Shown: positions 25,285 to 38,800 of the stretch, piece by piece
How positions within the stretch are numbered: position 1 is the first letter of the stretch
How the letters are laid out: each line of letters begins with the position of its first letter
DNA from: Lingula anatina
Taxonomy: Eukaryota > Brachiopoda > Lingulata > Lingulida > Lingulidae
NCBI RefSeq assembly: GCF_001039355.2
Contig: NW_019775635.1
Coordinates: 1,259,434 to 1,323,433, forward strand
Direction: 5' to 3'
DNA: 64,000 nt
Translations under genes and position numbers: made by a program
Notes under the pieces: generated by a model
Seen by the model: the letters and a program-made list of their open reading frames with translations, nothing else
Databases searched by the model: none
What the model was told of the DNA's origin: nothing

Positions 25285-26276
25285 CTTGAAAGAACTACGC
25301 CATAATCTTGAATGTGGACACTGCTGCGTGGTTTACGATGTGCGTCGAGTACACTGTGAGTACACTGACAACGGAGAACCAAGTCAGCTTAGACAGTATA
25401 TACAAGTACTCCGAGCAACACGTAAGATTTCACAGTAAAGTAAACGGAGCCCATCTGTCCAGTGACTTGTGGATTGTGCACTAAGAAAAGAAGTGCAGTT
25501 TTAATATATCTCAGCCACACTTAATATTAGAGGAATCGATTTCCCTCTGATGATGGGAGGCGTTTGTTTTGTTATATAATTCAAGATTGTCAGGGTGAAT
25601 CATGGAAATTGCATATTAGTTGACGTAGATTTTTTCAGAAAATGTTAGTCTACAAATCAACCGGAAATATTCTTAAGGAGTTTTTATGGCTTCTACTCCA
25701 TTGCCTAGGAAAGGTATAAAACATTATTGAGAAGGGCACTGACGACTCTTTCTGACACCTGTGTTTCATGCGTTTTAATAACGCTGACATTTCCGTGTTT
25801 AGCGAAGATTTTATTAAATATTTGTCTCTGTGGAGGACTCAGATTTTATTACATAGATGTTCATGAATAATTTCAGACCAGTTCTTGTATATAGTCAACA
25901 AAATTATTTTCCATGAATTTTTATAATTTTAAATCACTGCAACATACAAAAAATGTTTCAAAGAAATAACATATAAAAACCATAATGGAAATCAAAAGTC
26001 ACAGGTATTCTTTATAAATATCTGGAGTGCACAGAAGATGCCATTACAAGCTTAAAATACAAGGAAATTGTTTGCGGTATTAATTCTTATTTATTACGAC
26101 TTAAGTAACAGAAAAAGTATATTTCGAAAAGATGCGATACCTGTCAATAATGACAAGGACAAAAAATAAGGTCTTGAACTTGAATCAATATAACTTACTA
26201 CTTCGTAGGGACCCGTATCTCGCTATTCATTGTAAAGAAATTAGCCTTTGGATAAAATGACGCCATATATTTTTAT
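25285..26276. other. Intergenic region between the two GPCR genes
   Basis: About 1 kb with no repeat or coding structure that I can support. It should hold the promoter and 5' UTR of GPCR gene A and the 3' UTR of gene B. Confidence 0.5.
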
Positions 26277-29200
26277 TTACACTATATTCTTATTTGGTAC
26301 CACACAAGAAGGTGCGGTACCAGCAGGTTGCGCACCACAGGGATAATTCACTTTCCACTGCTTGGAAGTCCCCTCACTTGTACGGGTAATACAGAGATTA
26401 CTTTTCTCATCAGGAATGTCTTCCGTGTCTGCCGTGTGACCGACGTCGGTGGCCCCAGGGCGAGACGACACGTACGATATCCGAATTACCGTCTCGTTTT
26501 CTTCTACTAACGATTCCAGCGGAAGCTGCGACTTTCGCCGGACTTTGACCTCACGGAAATCAATCTGGAGCTGTCCCGCCTGTCCGCCTTCCTCGGGGTT
26601 CATTCCATTCCCCAGCTGATCCGAGGGCCGAGCTGAAAATACATCTCAAGTTTTAATATTGAACTATTTTACTTCTGTTTTAGATTAATTACACTGATAG
26701 ACAATGAACTGACAATTTAAAATACAAATTCAAAACATGACGACAAAATTAAGCATATATGAGAAAAAAATGAGAGAGAGAGAGGACTCACTAGGCTCCA
26801 CCCTGTTAGCGGTCCAAATAGCTCTGAAAATACGAGCAAAACCTCGGCGGAAGTTTTCGTTCAGTCCGCCATACATTACAGGGTTCAAGGCGCTGTTCAA
26901 CTGGGCGAGATAAAACACGGCAAACTTGATGCGCTTATCAAAATCTTGCTGGAAACGAAACAAAAAATGATTAACTAATTTTAATTCAATATTTTTCAAC
27001 ATGACCTTTCATTATTCATGAAACCACGTCAGATTTTGACCCCACTAAGCCCGCTAGACCTTCATTATCTTTTACAATGCTGTCTACTTCAGCATTACTG
27101 CAACGATCATAAAAACCAATAGGTGTATTTTAAAGGGATAACAAATGTTCATTTTGGTCAAAAAATGAATTTTCCTGGGGTAAAGGACAACTTTCCCATA
27201 CTTACCAATGGATGGTTAATGAATCCATTCCCACTTTCAAAGTTAGTCCCTGTTTTTTAATTAATTAATTTTTTTTCTAAAAAGTTTGGTTTTTCGTAAT
27301 ATTATCTTAAGAGATTATTACAGAGTGTAGCCATCTATGGGATTCATGTGACGTGATGGCAAGCACAAATTCCAGAATAATTGAGTTAACAGCCGTTTTG
27401 GGGTAAAATAGAATTCATTATATTTTTATGAGTTGTTTACAATGTATTTATTGTGAAATATGGATATCTTAAGAACAGTTGTTATCCCTTCATTGATGGG
27501 TCAGATATATCGCTGGTCCTGCTATATATCGACAAAGGTGGGGTCTGTCCTGTCCCCTGTTTACCTGGTGCTTTATGTGATCCTTCCTGACCTGGGTGTT
27601 GGACCTGTCTCTGTAGAGGTCAAACAGAACGATAGCTTGTTCTGGCGTCCAGCAGACGATAAACGCCACCAGGACCACTAGTAACATACGAATCACCTGC
27701 AACATTGACATTACCCCTTCATGTGTGATATAGACATTCACGGGGACGATAGAAATCTTCATTTTACTATGCTGTTGATCAAACATGAGAAAATTTAATT
27801 AAAATGTATTAATATTTGAGTGAGAACAATTGAGAGCTGTTTCATCTTATGCGTTTTTAAAGCAATCTTGTATTTAAACACCAAACAAAAGGCAATTACA
27901 CGTTAAACATACTCTTATTAAACCTAAAACTAAATCTTTTAAGATAAAAACCTCAAGACCTCTGAATCTTGGGGGTGATGCTTACTAACCCTTTTCTTGG
28001 CTTTATTACGTGACGACCTCACGGAGTCTAACTGTACCCCCGGGAACTGTCTGTTCCACAAGGCACAGCCTATCATCAGGTAAGCCAGACTCATTACCAG
28101 GATAGGGCAGAAGTACATGACCACCGTCGTGAAAAAAGTATACGCAAATTTCCCAGGCGCCTCCGTGTTGCACTCGTGGTCAATGATATATTTCGGCCAT
28201 ACCTCCAGACACGAGACTTCCACTCTGTTTTTCCAGTGGACCTCGTACACGTCCCTGACGACCAGATGCGGGGACGCCACGGCTATGGAGACCAGCCAGA
28301 CCAGCACCAGACAGATGGTGACACGGCGGTGAGTGATGCGACATTTCAGAGGATAGACTATGACGAAGAACCTATCCACGGCGATGATGGTCAGAGTAAG
28401 AACACTGCACGTCAGGAAAGTGACTGCAAGTTTGGAAGAAACACAAGACATATCAGGCCCGTAGCTAGTAATTCAAAAAGGGGCGTTCTTTTTGTGAAAA
28501 AGTGAACCTTTTACCATGAAACATTCATCTACATAGATAAAATTTTACCCAGAGGAGACCTTTTCCCAGTAAAATGGGGCGTCCTTTTGAATCCCCCCCC
28601 CCCCCCGGCAACGGATTTGCACGTGAATCAAGGAGTGATAATTGTACTCATTTAGACTTCTCTTAGTCAATGCTGATGGCTTATTTAGTAAATTCATTGG
28701 AAAGAACCCCTGATGCATATATTAATATACACTTAAAATACACTACGCTACCCAACCCCAATCACGATTTAAAGATACCATTTAGGCCCTATATATCAAT
28801 TTCCTATTGATCCTGCATGATAAAAAATTACTCCTATTCCTAGTATTAATACGGTTGAATATTATTTTTTTTTAATTTTCTGTAATGTAACATTTTCCTT
28901 CATTTATCTTTAAACGCAAATAACACAGACTCAACCAGCCCATATCTACCTTCTAAAAACGTGCTCCCCTTACACACGCTGCTGTGAAACGGGTACTCCA
29001 CGCTTATGGCCGCCCCAGCGTTCGTCCAAGAACATGTCAACACGACCAAGATGTCCGTCACCGCCAGGTTGACCAGATACATGTTGATCACTTGTTGTTT
29101 CATGGCTTTGTTTCTCATGACGATCACGATGACCAGAGCGTTCCCTATGATCCCGTGCAGGACCAGGAGTACGGTGACCAGTACCTTGACCACGACCTCC

Positions 29201-29349
29201 CACAGAGGGATGGCCGGACTGGACTGGTTGGGGATCAAGATTGTCCACTTGGGGTCCGGGGGATTGAAGGGCAGCTGTTCTCCCGGCTGAAAGGCACACC
29301 TGGGACCCGCAGGTGGCCATAGTGTCCCGTTCCTGGAGACGTTCACCAT
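26277..29349 (-). CDS. Class A (rhodopsin-like) GPCR, probable neuropeptide receptor, gene B
   Basis: Five phase-matched exons: 28950-29349, 27990-28423, 27592-27696, 26792-26948 and 26277-26632, giving ~483 aa. The N terminus carries NVS, NGT and NQS glycosylation sites. Exon 1 holds TM1 (GIIGNALVIVIV), TM2 (NLAVTD) and the TM3 Cys. Exon 2 has AVDRFFVIVYPLK, so DRF replaces DRY, and TM4-TM5. Exon 3 has TM6 (CWTPEQ) and exon 4 has TM7 (NSALNPVMY). Exon 5 encodes a ~118-residue Glu/Ser-rich cytoplasmic tail. Intron positions, phases and the 105-nt TM6 exon match gene A about 1 kb away, so the two arose by tandem duplication and then diverged strongly. The ligand is not recognisable; the peptide-receptor assignment is an inference from general TM sequence style. 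Confidence 0.87.
28454..28617. mobile_element. Short element with CAGGCCCGTAGC end (decayed)
   Basis: Begins CAGGCCCGTAGCTAG and shares internal sequence (TAAAATTTTACCCAGAGG, then a GACCTTT-type run) with the better preserved copy at 53632-53781. The right end is degraded by a poly-C run. It begins 31 bp upstream of exon 2 of GPCR gene B. Confidence 0.65.
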
Positions 29350-30349
29350 GGTTTAATGACAGGAGGCTTTTCGATCAAAGTATTGAGAAAACGCTGGCTC
29401 TCTTGCACTGTTCCTGCTTGGTTCCTTGAACACGCCGATTACCATCTACCTGAGTGGAAATACCGGAGGAGTATTCAACCCTGAAACCTAATAAATCGCT
29501 AACGATTTTCAAAACTCTGAGAAATCACCATGTCCTCGCTGCTGACGTTGACTGCATTTTGATTACAGCTGTGATAAATGAGCCAATACCGCACACTGGG
29601 AAAACTCTGTCTACAATAAACGTCGTCGTAAATAACCATTTCTCGCAATGGACTCCAACAACCTCTCCTATATTGCTACAATTAACTCAAGTGTTTGAGC
29701 GGACATAGCTCATTCCATTTGATTAATATTTTAGGTTTCTTAATTGCCAATATATTGCAGCCTAGAAGTGGTTTAAGACTGGCACGGAGCATTTGGAGAC
29801 TAGGAAGATAAGAGTTATTTTGCGTCATCACCAGTTAAACGTTCTGTCAAGTTCAACGTGGAATAACACTCGAAGACGAGTCCTGGATGCAACGGACATA
29901 TATAAGATATACTTAAAATCTTCATGTATTTTTAACAAAAGTTGCTTGAAGGTACCAAGCGCTTCACAAAATCACATCCCCTTGCTTGTCAATAATAAAA
30001 CTATCGGGGACGCCACCCCAATCATGAAGGTCATATTCATCTTTTACCTCGTTTTGCTTAAACTTAAAAATTGGAAGGGTGGCACGCGCTGAAGTCGTTT
30101 ACTGGCATTTATTACGGTACATTTAAGAAGCAACGTGATATGTTAGCAGCCAGTCGAAGTCAATTGCTTAATAACAACTCTAGAATTATGTGTGAGCGCA
30201 GTAATAAACGTACACGTCACAGATCAGAAGAATATGCAACGGATTCCTGCCGCAGTTGAACCAGTGTTCAATTTCTCAGTTGAAAGTTTTGTCCTTTAAT
30301 GAAGATTTGATTTATAAAGCAATTGCTTAAATATATTTCGATAAAATTC

Positions 30350-30382
<33 letters not shown>

Positions 30383-31390
30383 GAGGCAAAAAAAAAAGTC
30401 AAAATTACCAAGAAGTCTTTATAAAATATTCATACATCAACATATTTACACATTAATGAAACTCGCGCTAAATAATCAGGTTTTAGTGCAAGTAAAAACA
30501 ACAAGGACATGTTTAAAATGTTATTGCCTTCAGTTCTTTTATTTTACTTGTTCAAAATAGGAAGGGCAGACGAAGTATCTGTACCATGTACAGTGGTCTT
30601 CACCCATCAACATGGCAAATAATTGATTAATTATTGCAAAAACACAGAAAATGCCAGTGATAAATACTTGATAGTAAATGTTGTAACTTTATAAAAGAGC
30701 ATCCTTCCAGTAATAGACTGCATTAATTACACAGTCATAACTGAAGTTGTAAAAAATGTCAAGTACTCCATCAAAATGTATACCTCTCTTCACAATATAT
30801 TATTTACTATATATATTGTGGAGAACAAACGACTGGAATGTGCTGCACTCATTGAAAAAATAAACCGTCTTACACCAAGCTGATTTTATCTAACTGGACA
30901 CTAATCTACAACGTGATTTAACCTTTTCACTTTTATCAAATATAACAGATTTCTAGTGCTTTGACACTGTGACATTGGAAAATACTTTCATGAAGTTTTC
31001 AGGAAGGAAGTTTTTATATTGAGAAGAAAACCATAATTCTTCTCAATGGCCTCTAACAAAAGAATCATTGGTTAATTAATTTGTTCATATAGACCTGGAA
31101 GAGGCCCAAGAGAAACCTGGTGTTTTGGCAACTTACGTCTACACATACATACATACACTTCACAATCATTGGCTCTAGCTATAGAACACCAGTTATCACA
31201 TCATTACTATCCATGGATACTACCATCATCATCACCATTATTATCCATGGATATCACAATCATTATCATCATCATCATTCTTGAATACCATTCTCATTAT
31301 GGATGTTAACCACAATAGAAACATATTTTAATCCCACAAAAGGAGTCCTTGCCAAATGTTGTTGTTTTAGAACTTCCCAAATTTTGATGT
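29350..31390. other. Intergenic region between GPCR gene B and ZDHHC6
   Basis: Contains a ~30-bp poly-A run near 30350-30380, an ACAT/CAT-rich patch near 31145-31280, and otherwise no feature. The part next to 31390 is the expected ZDHHC6 3' UTR. Confidence 0.5.
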
Positions 31391-34300
31391 TTAGTCATAT
31401 TTCTTGTCATTCTTGGGGCTATCGTGGTTTTTGGTCAGGTAGATTCCATCCTGAGGGTCGTGTCGTGCACATCTCTTTGGGAACCAGCCCCGGACACGGT
31501 TCTTTCCTGTAAAAAATGAAATATATAACATGGACCAGTCCATTTTCTAAAATTAAAGTCCCAAGCTTCATGATTTACTGGGCTTCTCTACTTTTACATG
31601 ACTTAACGTCTAAGACTCCGTTTACATGGAAAGTCTATTTCCTAAAAATCTATTTTCTATTTGCGGTATCTTGTGATCACTCAGAGCGCAGCCAAGAATT
31701 AATTACAGCTTTGGAAGTAACTGGCTCGCGCTGCCAGTAATTACGCCGCGGGGTATTCAGGGCACAGACCATGATTACAAGATACCGCAAATAGAAAAAT
31801 AGATTTTTAGAAAATAGACTTTCCATGTGAACGCAGCCTTACTCAAAACCCTCCCTTTCACCTGAAATTTAAAGCCAATCCTCTTTTTAATAAAAGTTCA
31901 ATTAAAAGCAAAAAGAAAATCCTTACAACTTTTGTATAAATATTTCTTACCTTTGGCTTCTTCATCAGAGAGCAATTTATCTCCATACATCCAGTGTCTG
32001 GAATATAGAATTTTATATATATATATACATATATATATTTATAACATATCTACACAAAGAGTACAATATGTTGTCCAATGTTAGTTATTTAACATCTATA
32101 TAAGTGAACAGCAGAGATGTCTTCATTATTTGCTGATATTTCAACTTTATTCCAGTCTCTCCAAAACCATGACAAAATATAAATATATCATCAAGTTGCC
32201 TTTTTTTAAACTAATCTTCAAGCCATTAATGCACCACTAGACTTTACTCATAGTTATATAAGTGTGTCGTTTTTGTGTCCTTACTTTCTCCATCGAGTTA
32301 CTGAGATTTTGTCTCCTATCCTCACTGGAATTCTTGGCTCATCTGAGCAGGGAGGACTACAGCACACGCGACAGCCCTTAGAGATGGGAAAGATGGAACC
32401 AGCGTAGTCTTCCACGATCACGTACGGTAAAGCACGTTCACGTTTTTCTTCTTTCTGTTTGAGCTGCTCCACCTTCATCAATTAAATTGTTTTACATCAG
32501 TTGTTTTTAACATTAAACTTAAAAAAATTGACCTTCTTCAAATGCCTCATTAGGTTATGCTATTTTTATTTGAAAATTAAGAAGTCTGATCTCAATCTTA
32601 GTTTATTCAAGGAGTGAGCGAAAACATAAATATAAGTAAGACAGCTTTGCACCCATTGTATAACATACCGTAAGAGTGTACTGGTCGCAACCCTCTCTCA
32701 CTTCCCACCATATTCCATCAGACACCGGAAACCCTGACCAACTAAACACCTGGAAAAAATTCTTTTTGCGACCTAAATCATAGGGGTATATAAACTCCCC
32801 TTCTTCTTCTTCATCTCGGTCTCTGTAATAAGCCTGCAAATGGATGAAGAAATGGAAAGATTAATATGTGTTGATTGGTTTCTGTAGTGAATATTACATT
32901 TAAGCCATATGGTGCAAATAGCATTTTATTTAGCTACAGGGTTTTAGGTTATCACCACATGGAGGATTTCAATTTTGACTTTGATATTTGGAAACGTTTT
33001 TTGCTTCTATCTTTTGAAAGTATTATGTGGCATTGATAACCTCTGTTTTCTCTCCATACAGTTAAACTCTTACCTTATCTTTTATCCAGGTTTCTATACC
33101 AGTTTCATTTCTGAAAACACTTTTCATCTGGAAGGCAATAAAACAAAACACAAAACACAATTTCTATCAATATGTGTTTCACCTTCATTGTTTCAATAAA
33201 ATAAAGCATAGTATCCATTCCACTGAAAATATATACATGTAGAAATTAATGTCCTCAGGACATGCTTCCAGTACATTATCTATCAACTGTAGTTTACTTG
33301 TTGTCTTTGTTTCAGGGTTGCATGACTANTTTAAACAAAATATTTTTCATAACACAAAACACAATTTCTATCAAAATGTGCTTCACCTTCATTGTTACAA
33401 TAAAATAAAGTATAGTTTCCATTCCACTGAAAATATATACATGTAGAAATTAATGTCCTCAGGACATGCTTCCAGTACATTATTTATCAACTTTAGTCTA
33501 CTTGTTGTCTTTGTTTCAGGGTCGCATGTCTATTATTGTAAATTTAATACAAGAGTTTTCTTACTGCAATAAACTGTTACTTGCCTGCACCACAAACAAC
33601 ATGCCTACTGCTATGATGACACCTATTGCCAGTCCTATACCAAACATACAGACTAGGAATCCCAGAACATCAAGTTCTACAAGGGGCTCTGTGCCATCCC
33701 CAAAATAGAGATAATAAGGCTGAAATGGGTTCAAAAATTCAAATATGAACTCCACACTCAGATTAAATATAACATTTAATAGATATTTTCAAAATTAAAA
33801 TGTAAATACAGAAATCTGTAATAATAATGGAGTTTTAAAATTAAGATAATTGTGCAAAGAAAGAATAAATATTCTTGCCAGCACATAATTTTTTCTCAAT
33901 TTTATATCCCTTATAACACTGAAGCCCAAATTATTATTGAAGCCCAAATTATTATACACACACATCCAATATGGCCAGAAAAAAGACAATGTGAACTAGA
34001 AATTGAAAAATCAACATTTTGTTTCAACATAGTTTTTTGCAAAACCCCCCACCCCACCCATATTTATCTCCTTACCCTATATACAGCTCTGTAGACAGAG
34101 GCTATCAGCACCACCGCGGCATGGAAGCAACCTACTGGGGCTATGAACAGGAACTGGATAAAGCTGGCATGGTTATAATGACCACAGCAGGTGTTAATCC
34201 ACGGACAGTGGTGATCCATCTTCATGACACACCTGAGTGGAACACATAGAAATGATCACTAATACATGGTTCCAAAAGACAATGGCACAACAGGACAAAT

Positions 34301-35472
34301 AGTAAATGTCAGATCTAGTTTTAAAAAATTTAAACAGTAAAATCTTTAATTTCAAGAAAACATTTCTTCAAAGAACTTTACAATACTTGCAAAATAACTC
34401 CTCTATGTTTGAGGGACAACATGTGACTTTGAAAAAATGAAACCATTAAAATTCCAAATTATTTCAGTATATTCCTGCAATTATTTATCTCTACATGTAG
34501 TTCATTTTCTTTTAGCAAGATGTATATTGTTTACCTATTACATTTTCTACAATGATGAGATCTTGGTGCTTTGTATCCTTCACATATTCTACAGTATTGC
34601 AAGTTTTTGAAGTCTTCTGGGTTGTCCTGGAAAAGTAGAGTCTACAGTAAATTTATCATAATAACTTGAACAATATAATGACTATGGCCAAACTCTGGCA
34701 GACAGCATTTTTCTCTTTCCATGTATATTTACTTTAATGTTGTGTAACACAACTTAAAATCATTTAAGGAAATTATCTCAACATCCTGAGGTCTTGATTT
34801 CTTTAAGTCCATGAATGATTATATACAGTAATGTGCCAAACAGTTCGACCAAAATTAATTAATCAATTTCAAAGAAACATCATTTTGGTCAAGTTGATTA
34901 AAACACAGCAATAGAAACCTTTTAAAAAGTCGGATTCTTTGGGCCATATGCTAGAATGTACATCTTACCGTAAGTTCCTGTCAGCTCTACAACTTACTAT
35001 CAATGCTGCACAAACAATATTACATTTTTGGCGGTGCATTTTTAGATTTGTTCTATCAGTACTTTACTGTTCCGTTCATTTCACAATGGTAATAATTAAA
35101 CACAATTTTCTCTACAAGGTTGTGAAGTCAATCAGTTAAAACAGCTGTATGCATACTTACAGGTTTCCAACCTAGAGGCACAAATCCTGGTCCCTTCAGT
35201 GAGCCGCTGATCATATTATAAAGAACCAAGTATAACCAAAAGAGATAAACAGCGAGATGTATCGCCCCGCCTACAGTAAACGGCGGCCACCACATCAGTA
35301 TACAATACAGCCCCGAGAGTGATATATGGAAAATGATATAAAGGGCTATCAAGGGCCCCCAGTGGACCAGTCTCATTAGACTTCCCTCGCTGGAGGCACG
35401 ATGCCGAGGATCATACTTCATCGTCGGTGTCTCCAGTTTCACAGTTGTGAGCACATCAGCATCGGAAGACAT
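31391..35472 (-). CDS. ZDHHC6: Palmitoyltransferase ZDHHC6
   Basis: An ER-membrane enzyme that S-acylates cysteines of client proteins. Nine phase-matched exons: 35161-35472, 34535-34626, 34076-34232, 33585-33719, 33074-33127, 32669-32833, 32285-32472, 31951-31997 and 31391-31506. Product ~421 aa, close to the vertebrate length. Seen: TM1-TM2 with GPGFVPLGWKP; the Cys-rich domain (CRICEGYKAPRSHHC...) with catalytic DHHC in MKMDHHCPWINTCCGHYNH; TM3-TM4; then the variant SH3-like tail (FSWSGFPVSDG, VREGCDQYTL, VRGWFPKR). These blocks are specific to ZDHHC6. The protein ends KKYD, a KKxx dilysine ER-retrieval signal. Intron 4 uses a GC donor. The gene spans the single-N join at 33329, so its exon 4 and exon 5 may come from different haplotypes. 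Divergent from ANAPC16. Confidence 0.93.
31611..31841. mobile_element. MITE with 55-60 bp inverted ends
   Basis: Left arm from ~31611 begins TAAGACTCCGTTTACATGG and runs to a GCGGTATCTT block. The right arm (~31779-31841) is its close reverse complement, ending in ACGCAGCCTTA. Length 231 bp, no ORF. It lies in ZDHHC6 intron 8. Confidence 0.85.
33329..33329. other. Single-N contig join
   Basis: One N at 33329. The ~180 bp just left of it (33149-33328) is repeated, with no difference seen, at 45188-45367. The sequence to its right restarts with a diverged version of the same segment. This marks a join between overlapping allelic contigs rather than a true gap. Confidence 0.85.
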
Positions 35473-35825
35473 TCTGTGCCGGTAGTTTTCACCACCAAGA
35501 AAACAGCTTTATCTTTATCCTCAACATTAAAATATCTTACATTATTGCGTTATTAACACATATATAACTTGCTAAAGGAACCAAGAAATAAAGTCAGCAA
35601 ATCCTGTTCAAATCAGTAATCCAAGTAGCCTTGACCTTGACGGGGAGACTAGTCTCGGTTCATTTCTCATAGTTAATATTTATGTACAACAACTAATATG
35701 ATATTCTAGCACTTAGTTGGAAGTTACATGTTTATAAAATTTATTGTCAAAGTTTTTGTGCAATAACATAATTAAAAATAGATTTTATTTGTGTTCCCGT
35801 CATGTTCAATCCCGCAGTGATCAAG
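35473..35825. promoter_or_regulatory. Shared ZDHHC6/ANAPC16 divergent promoter region
   Basis: Only 353 bp separate the two start codons. It contains TGACCTTGA at 35632-35640, a consensus ERR-type nuclear-receptor half-site, kept in the second copy near 47490. The ANAPC16 start sits in AAGATGGC (AAGATGGCGG in copy 2), a YY1-like motif common at housekeeping starts. No TATA box is seen. Confidence 0.45.
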
Positions 35826-38800
35826 ATGGCAGAAGGAGAAGTACAAGACAACATTCGCAAGGCATTATTTCGTTCTCCTGCCGTAGACCAGGCACAATCA
35901 TCAGGTATAATTCTCAAGATGACTGATCATCAATATATACTTGTGTCCATTATCCGTATGTTTTTATATGGTGTAGCGTATCTCTGCTATTTTGATGTTA
36001 TATCTAGCCGGCTGCACTTACTCTTAAAATTATCGTTACTTAGACCGCATTCACAACGAGTTGAGCCATGGCTTTACAAATCCTGGCACTAAATATGGCG
36101 GACGTACATAAAGGAAGACCGCCTAATCTTTTAATAGTCTCTCCGCCTCTCACACGCCTCCCCATCGTCCCTGCGGGGGTACAGTCATTAAATTTCGGCT
36201 CCATTGGGACTACACATGGTAGGTATATCAGAAAATTATAATACTTATATCATCTGAAAGGTAATGCAAAAACCGAATGAAATCATTTGGAATTTTTTAA
36301 ATATTCCTACAAGCAACAAAGATATTGAAGTTTTTTAACTGCAAAAATCCACCAAAAGTGTCCACACTTCTCAGCTCAAAACCTGTGCCCACTGACCAGC
36401 AGTGATCACTCAGGCGCAGCAGAGCACCGTGTGTGTCTTTGTGTGCTCAGCCTATTGTCTGGCTCACATAGCCTGTGACTAATCAGGGCAAAGCTATTTC
36501 CCTGTGGTAATTTTCACATCTAGGTTTCTTATTTATTTCATATTGTATTATAATTCATTGTTCATCAAGTTTTATAAATTTATATTAATTTTATTTAATC
36601 TAACCAATAACTAAATTATTCATAATAATTACACCAAAATTTCATGACAATTCATGTTAAATTTAAAATAATAAATTGAAAAAAGTTTGGTTAATGTTTT
36701 TATAAACAACAAAACTTAATGTACTGTTTACACATTTATTATTTGTAAGGTGCATAATGATAATATGAATAAATTCATATTGCAACATTTATTTCATAGT
36801 TTATCAGATGTCAAGCAAACTACAGCATTTCTTTCTTAAATTTAGGCTAAAAAATAATACCATTATCTTACTGTAATCAAATAACGAAAGTTTTCAATGA
36901 TGAATTAACAAACTGGATAATTATTGTAAAAAAGATCTAAAAAAAATAGTGCAAGTCGTGCAAAAATTAGATAGATACTTCATATACTGTGATGTTGTTA
37001 AACTAACACAAAATTTTGCAAAAAGACTAGACAAATAACTAGACACCAGAATTGTTAAACAGGTGTACAATCAAGAGAAAAATGACAAAATACCCAGCTG
37101 GTACTCAGCCACACAAAAAATGCTTGAAACTTGGAAAATTACGGACCAGTTTGGGAAGATGCCACTTACATTTCACGGCTATCCTGACTTATGTCAAGAA
37201 ATATACAAGAAAGTCTCTTCTTCTCTAGTGCTAACATAAGAATATGAAGTGAAATACAGACATATTCACATATTGTAGATATAGTAAATTTAAAAAAAAG
37301 AAGAAAATGGAAGCCTAACTTAGACTAGACATATCACATGAAATCAGTGGATATCAAGGTCACCCCTAACAATATCTACAATGACTTCTGGAATGAGCAT
37401 GTAGTGGACCATTGTATCCACAGCAAGCAGAGTCAGTGGGAGTTGTTAGAGAATGGAAAACCCCAACTGCATGGTGCAGACAGGAGGAAGAGCAACTCTT
37501 GAGGATGTTTCTCCTGTAATAAATAAGATTCAAAGCTTCAGAACACTTCAATTCAGTAGTATTTTTTATATTACAGTCACATTCAACACCTCAACAAAAA
37601 ATAATAAATTAAAATTAAAAAAAATAATTAAAAAATATATATAACTTTTAAATAATATAATTTAAAAACATGATTTCTAATTAAAAAGATTAATTACCTT
37701 GAAAAAAATGGACCTTTTTATTGACAGAAGAGTCAGTGGAAGTTGTTAAGAGAATGGAAAAACCCCAAATGGTGCAATTACAAAGAAGAGCAAATATTGT
37801 GGATGTTTCTCCTACCTATAATAAAAACGTTTTAATATTACAGCAAACTAAAATTCAAAAAGAAGTTAAGATAAAATTCAAAGTTAAACATTTAATAGAT
37901 GCTACGTTTTTATAGATGATTGATGCAGATTGTTAGTTGCCTGCTAAAGCGTTTTTATTTTAACACTTTTCACTATTTTAATTGTGTCAATTTTAGGTCA
38001 GTTTATAGCATAGATTAATTTTCAGAGCCAAAACACTTGCATAGTGATGCTTTTAATAACTAATAATATCATTACAAAGAAAAAATAGTAAGAAAAAACA
38101 TAATTTACATAATAAATATGGCGACCGCACACGCACATGGCAGGGATGGCCTCAGTGCACATCATGTAATATTGCGCATTAAATTAACTATACTTCGCAA
38201 CCTTCAAATTTCATGATTTTTCTACATAATATAGCAAATTTCATAAACTTTGCTGGATATAAATTTCAAAAAGATGATACCAGCACTTACCTGAAATTTT
38301 TTAGCATTTTGTAGAGGCAAAACTTAAAACAAGCAGAACCGAAACTTGTCAAAGACTGCAACATGGGAAAATCACGTGACCGGTTTTTACTCTTTGATTT
38401 ACAACTTATTTAGTTAATGGCTTGTATTAGTTTTTTTACGCGGCGCTGAAAGAGAGATTTAAAAAAAGGGGTTCCATAGGCGAACTGTCAGTAGGCCGAC
38501 TTCACTTTTACACTTCACTGCCCGTGGATAGTTACGACTGTAGCGCCCCTAGCGGATTGTTATCTACCTACACATGGGGAGGCGTGTGAGAGGCGGAGAG
38601 ATTATTAAAAGATTAGGCGGTTTTTCTTTCATGTACATCCGCCATATTTAGTTCCAGGATTTGTAAAGCCTGGCTCAACTCGTTGTGAATGTGATCTTAG
38701 TCTCGCCTCACTCTCTTGCGCACACTTAAGCTGTATTCCCAGAGATTTTAGATCGATCTATCTCCGCGGGGAGTCTCACTAGATTTCTGTCAGATAATCT

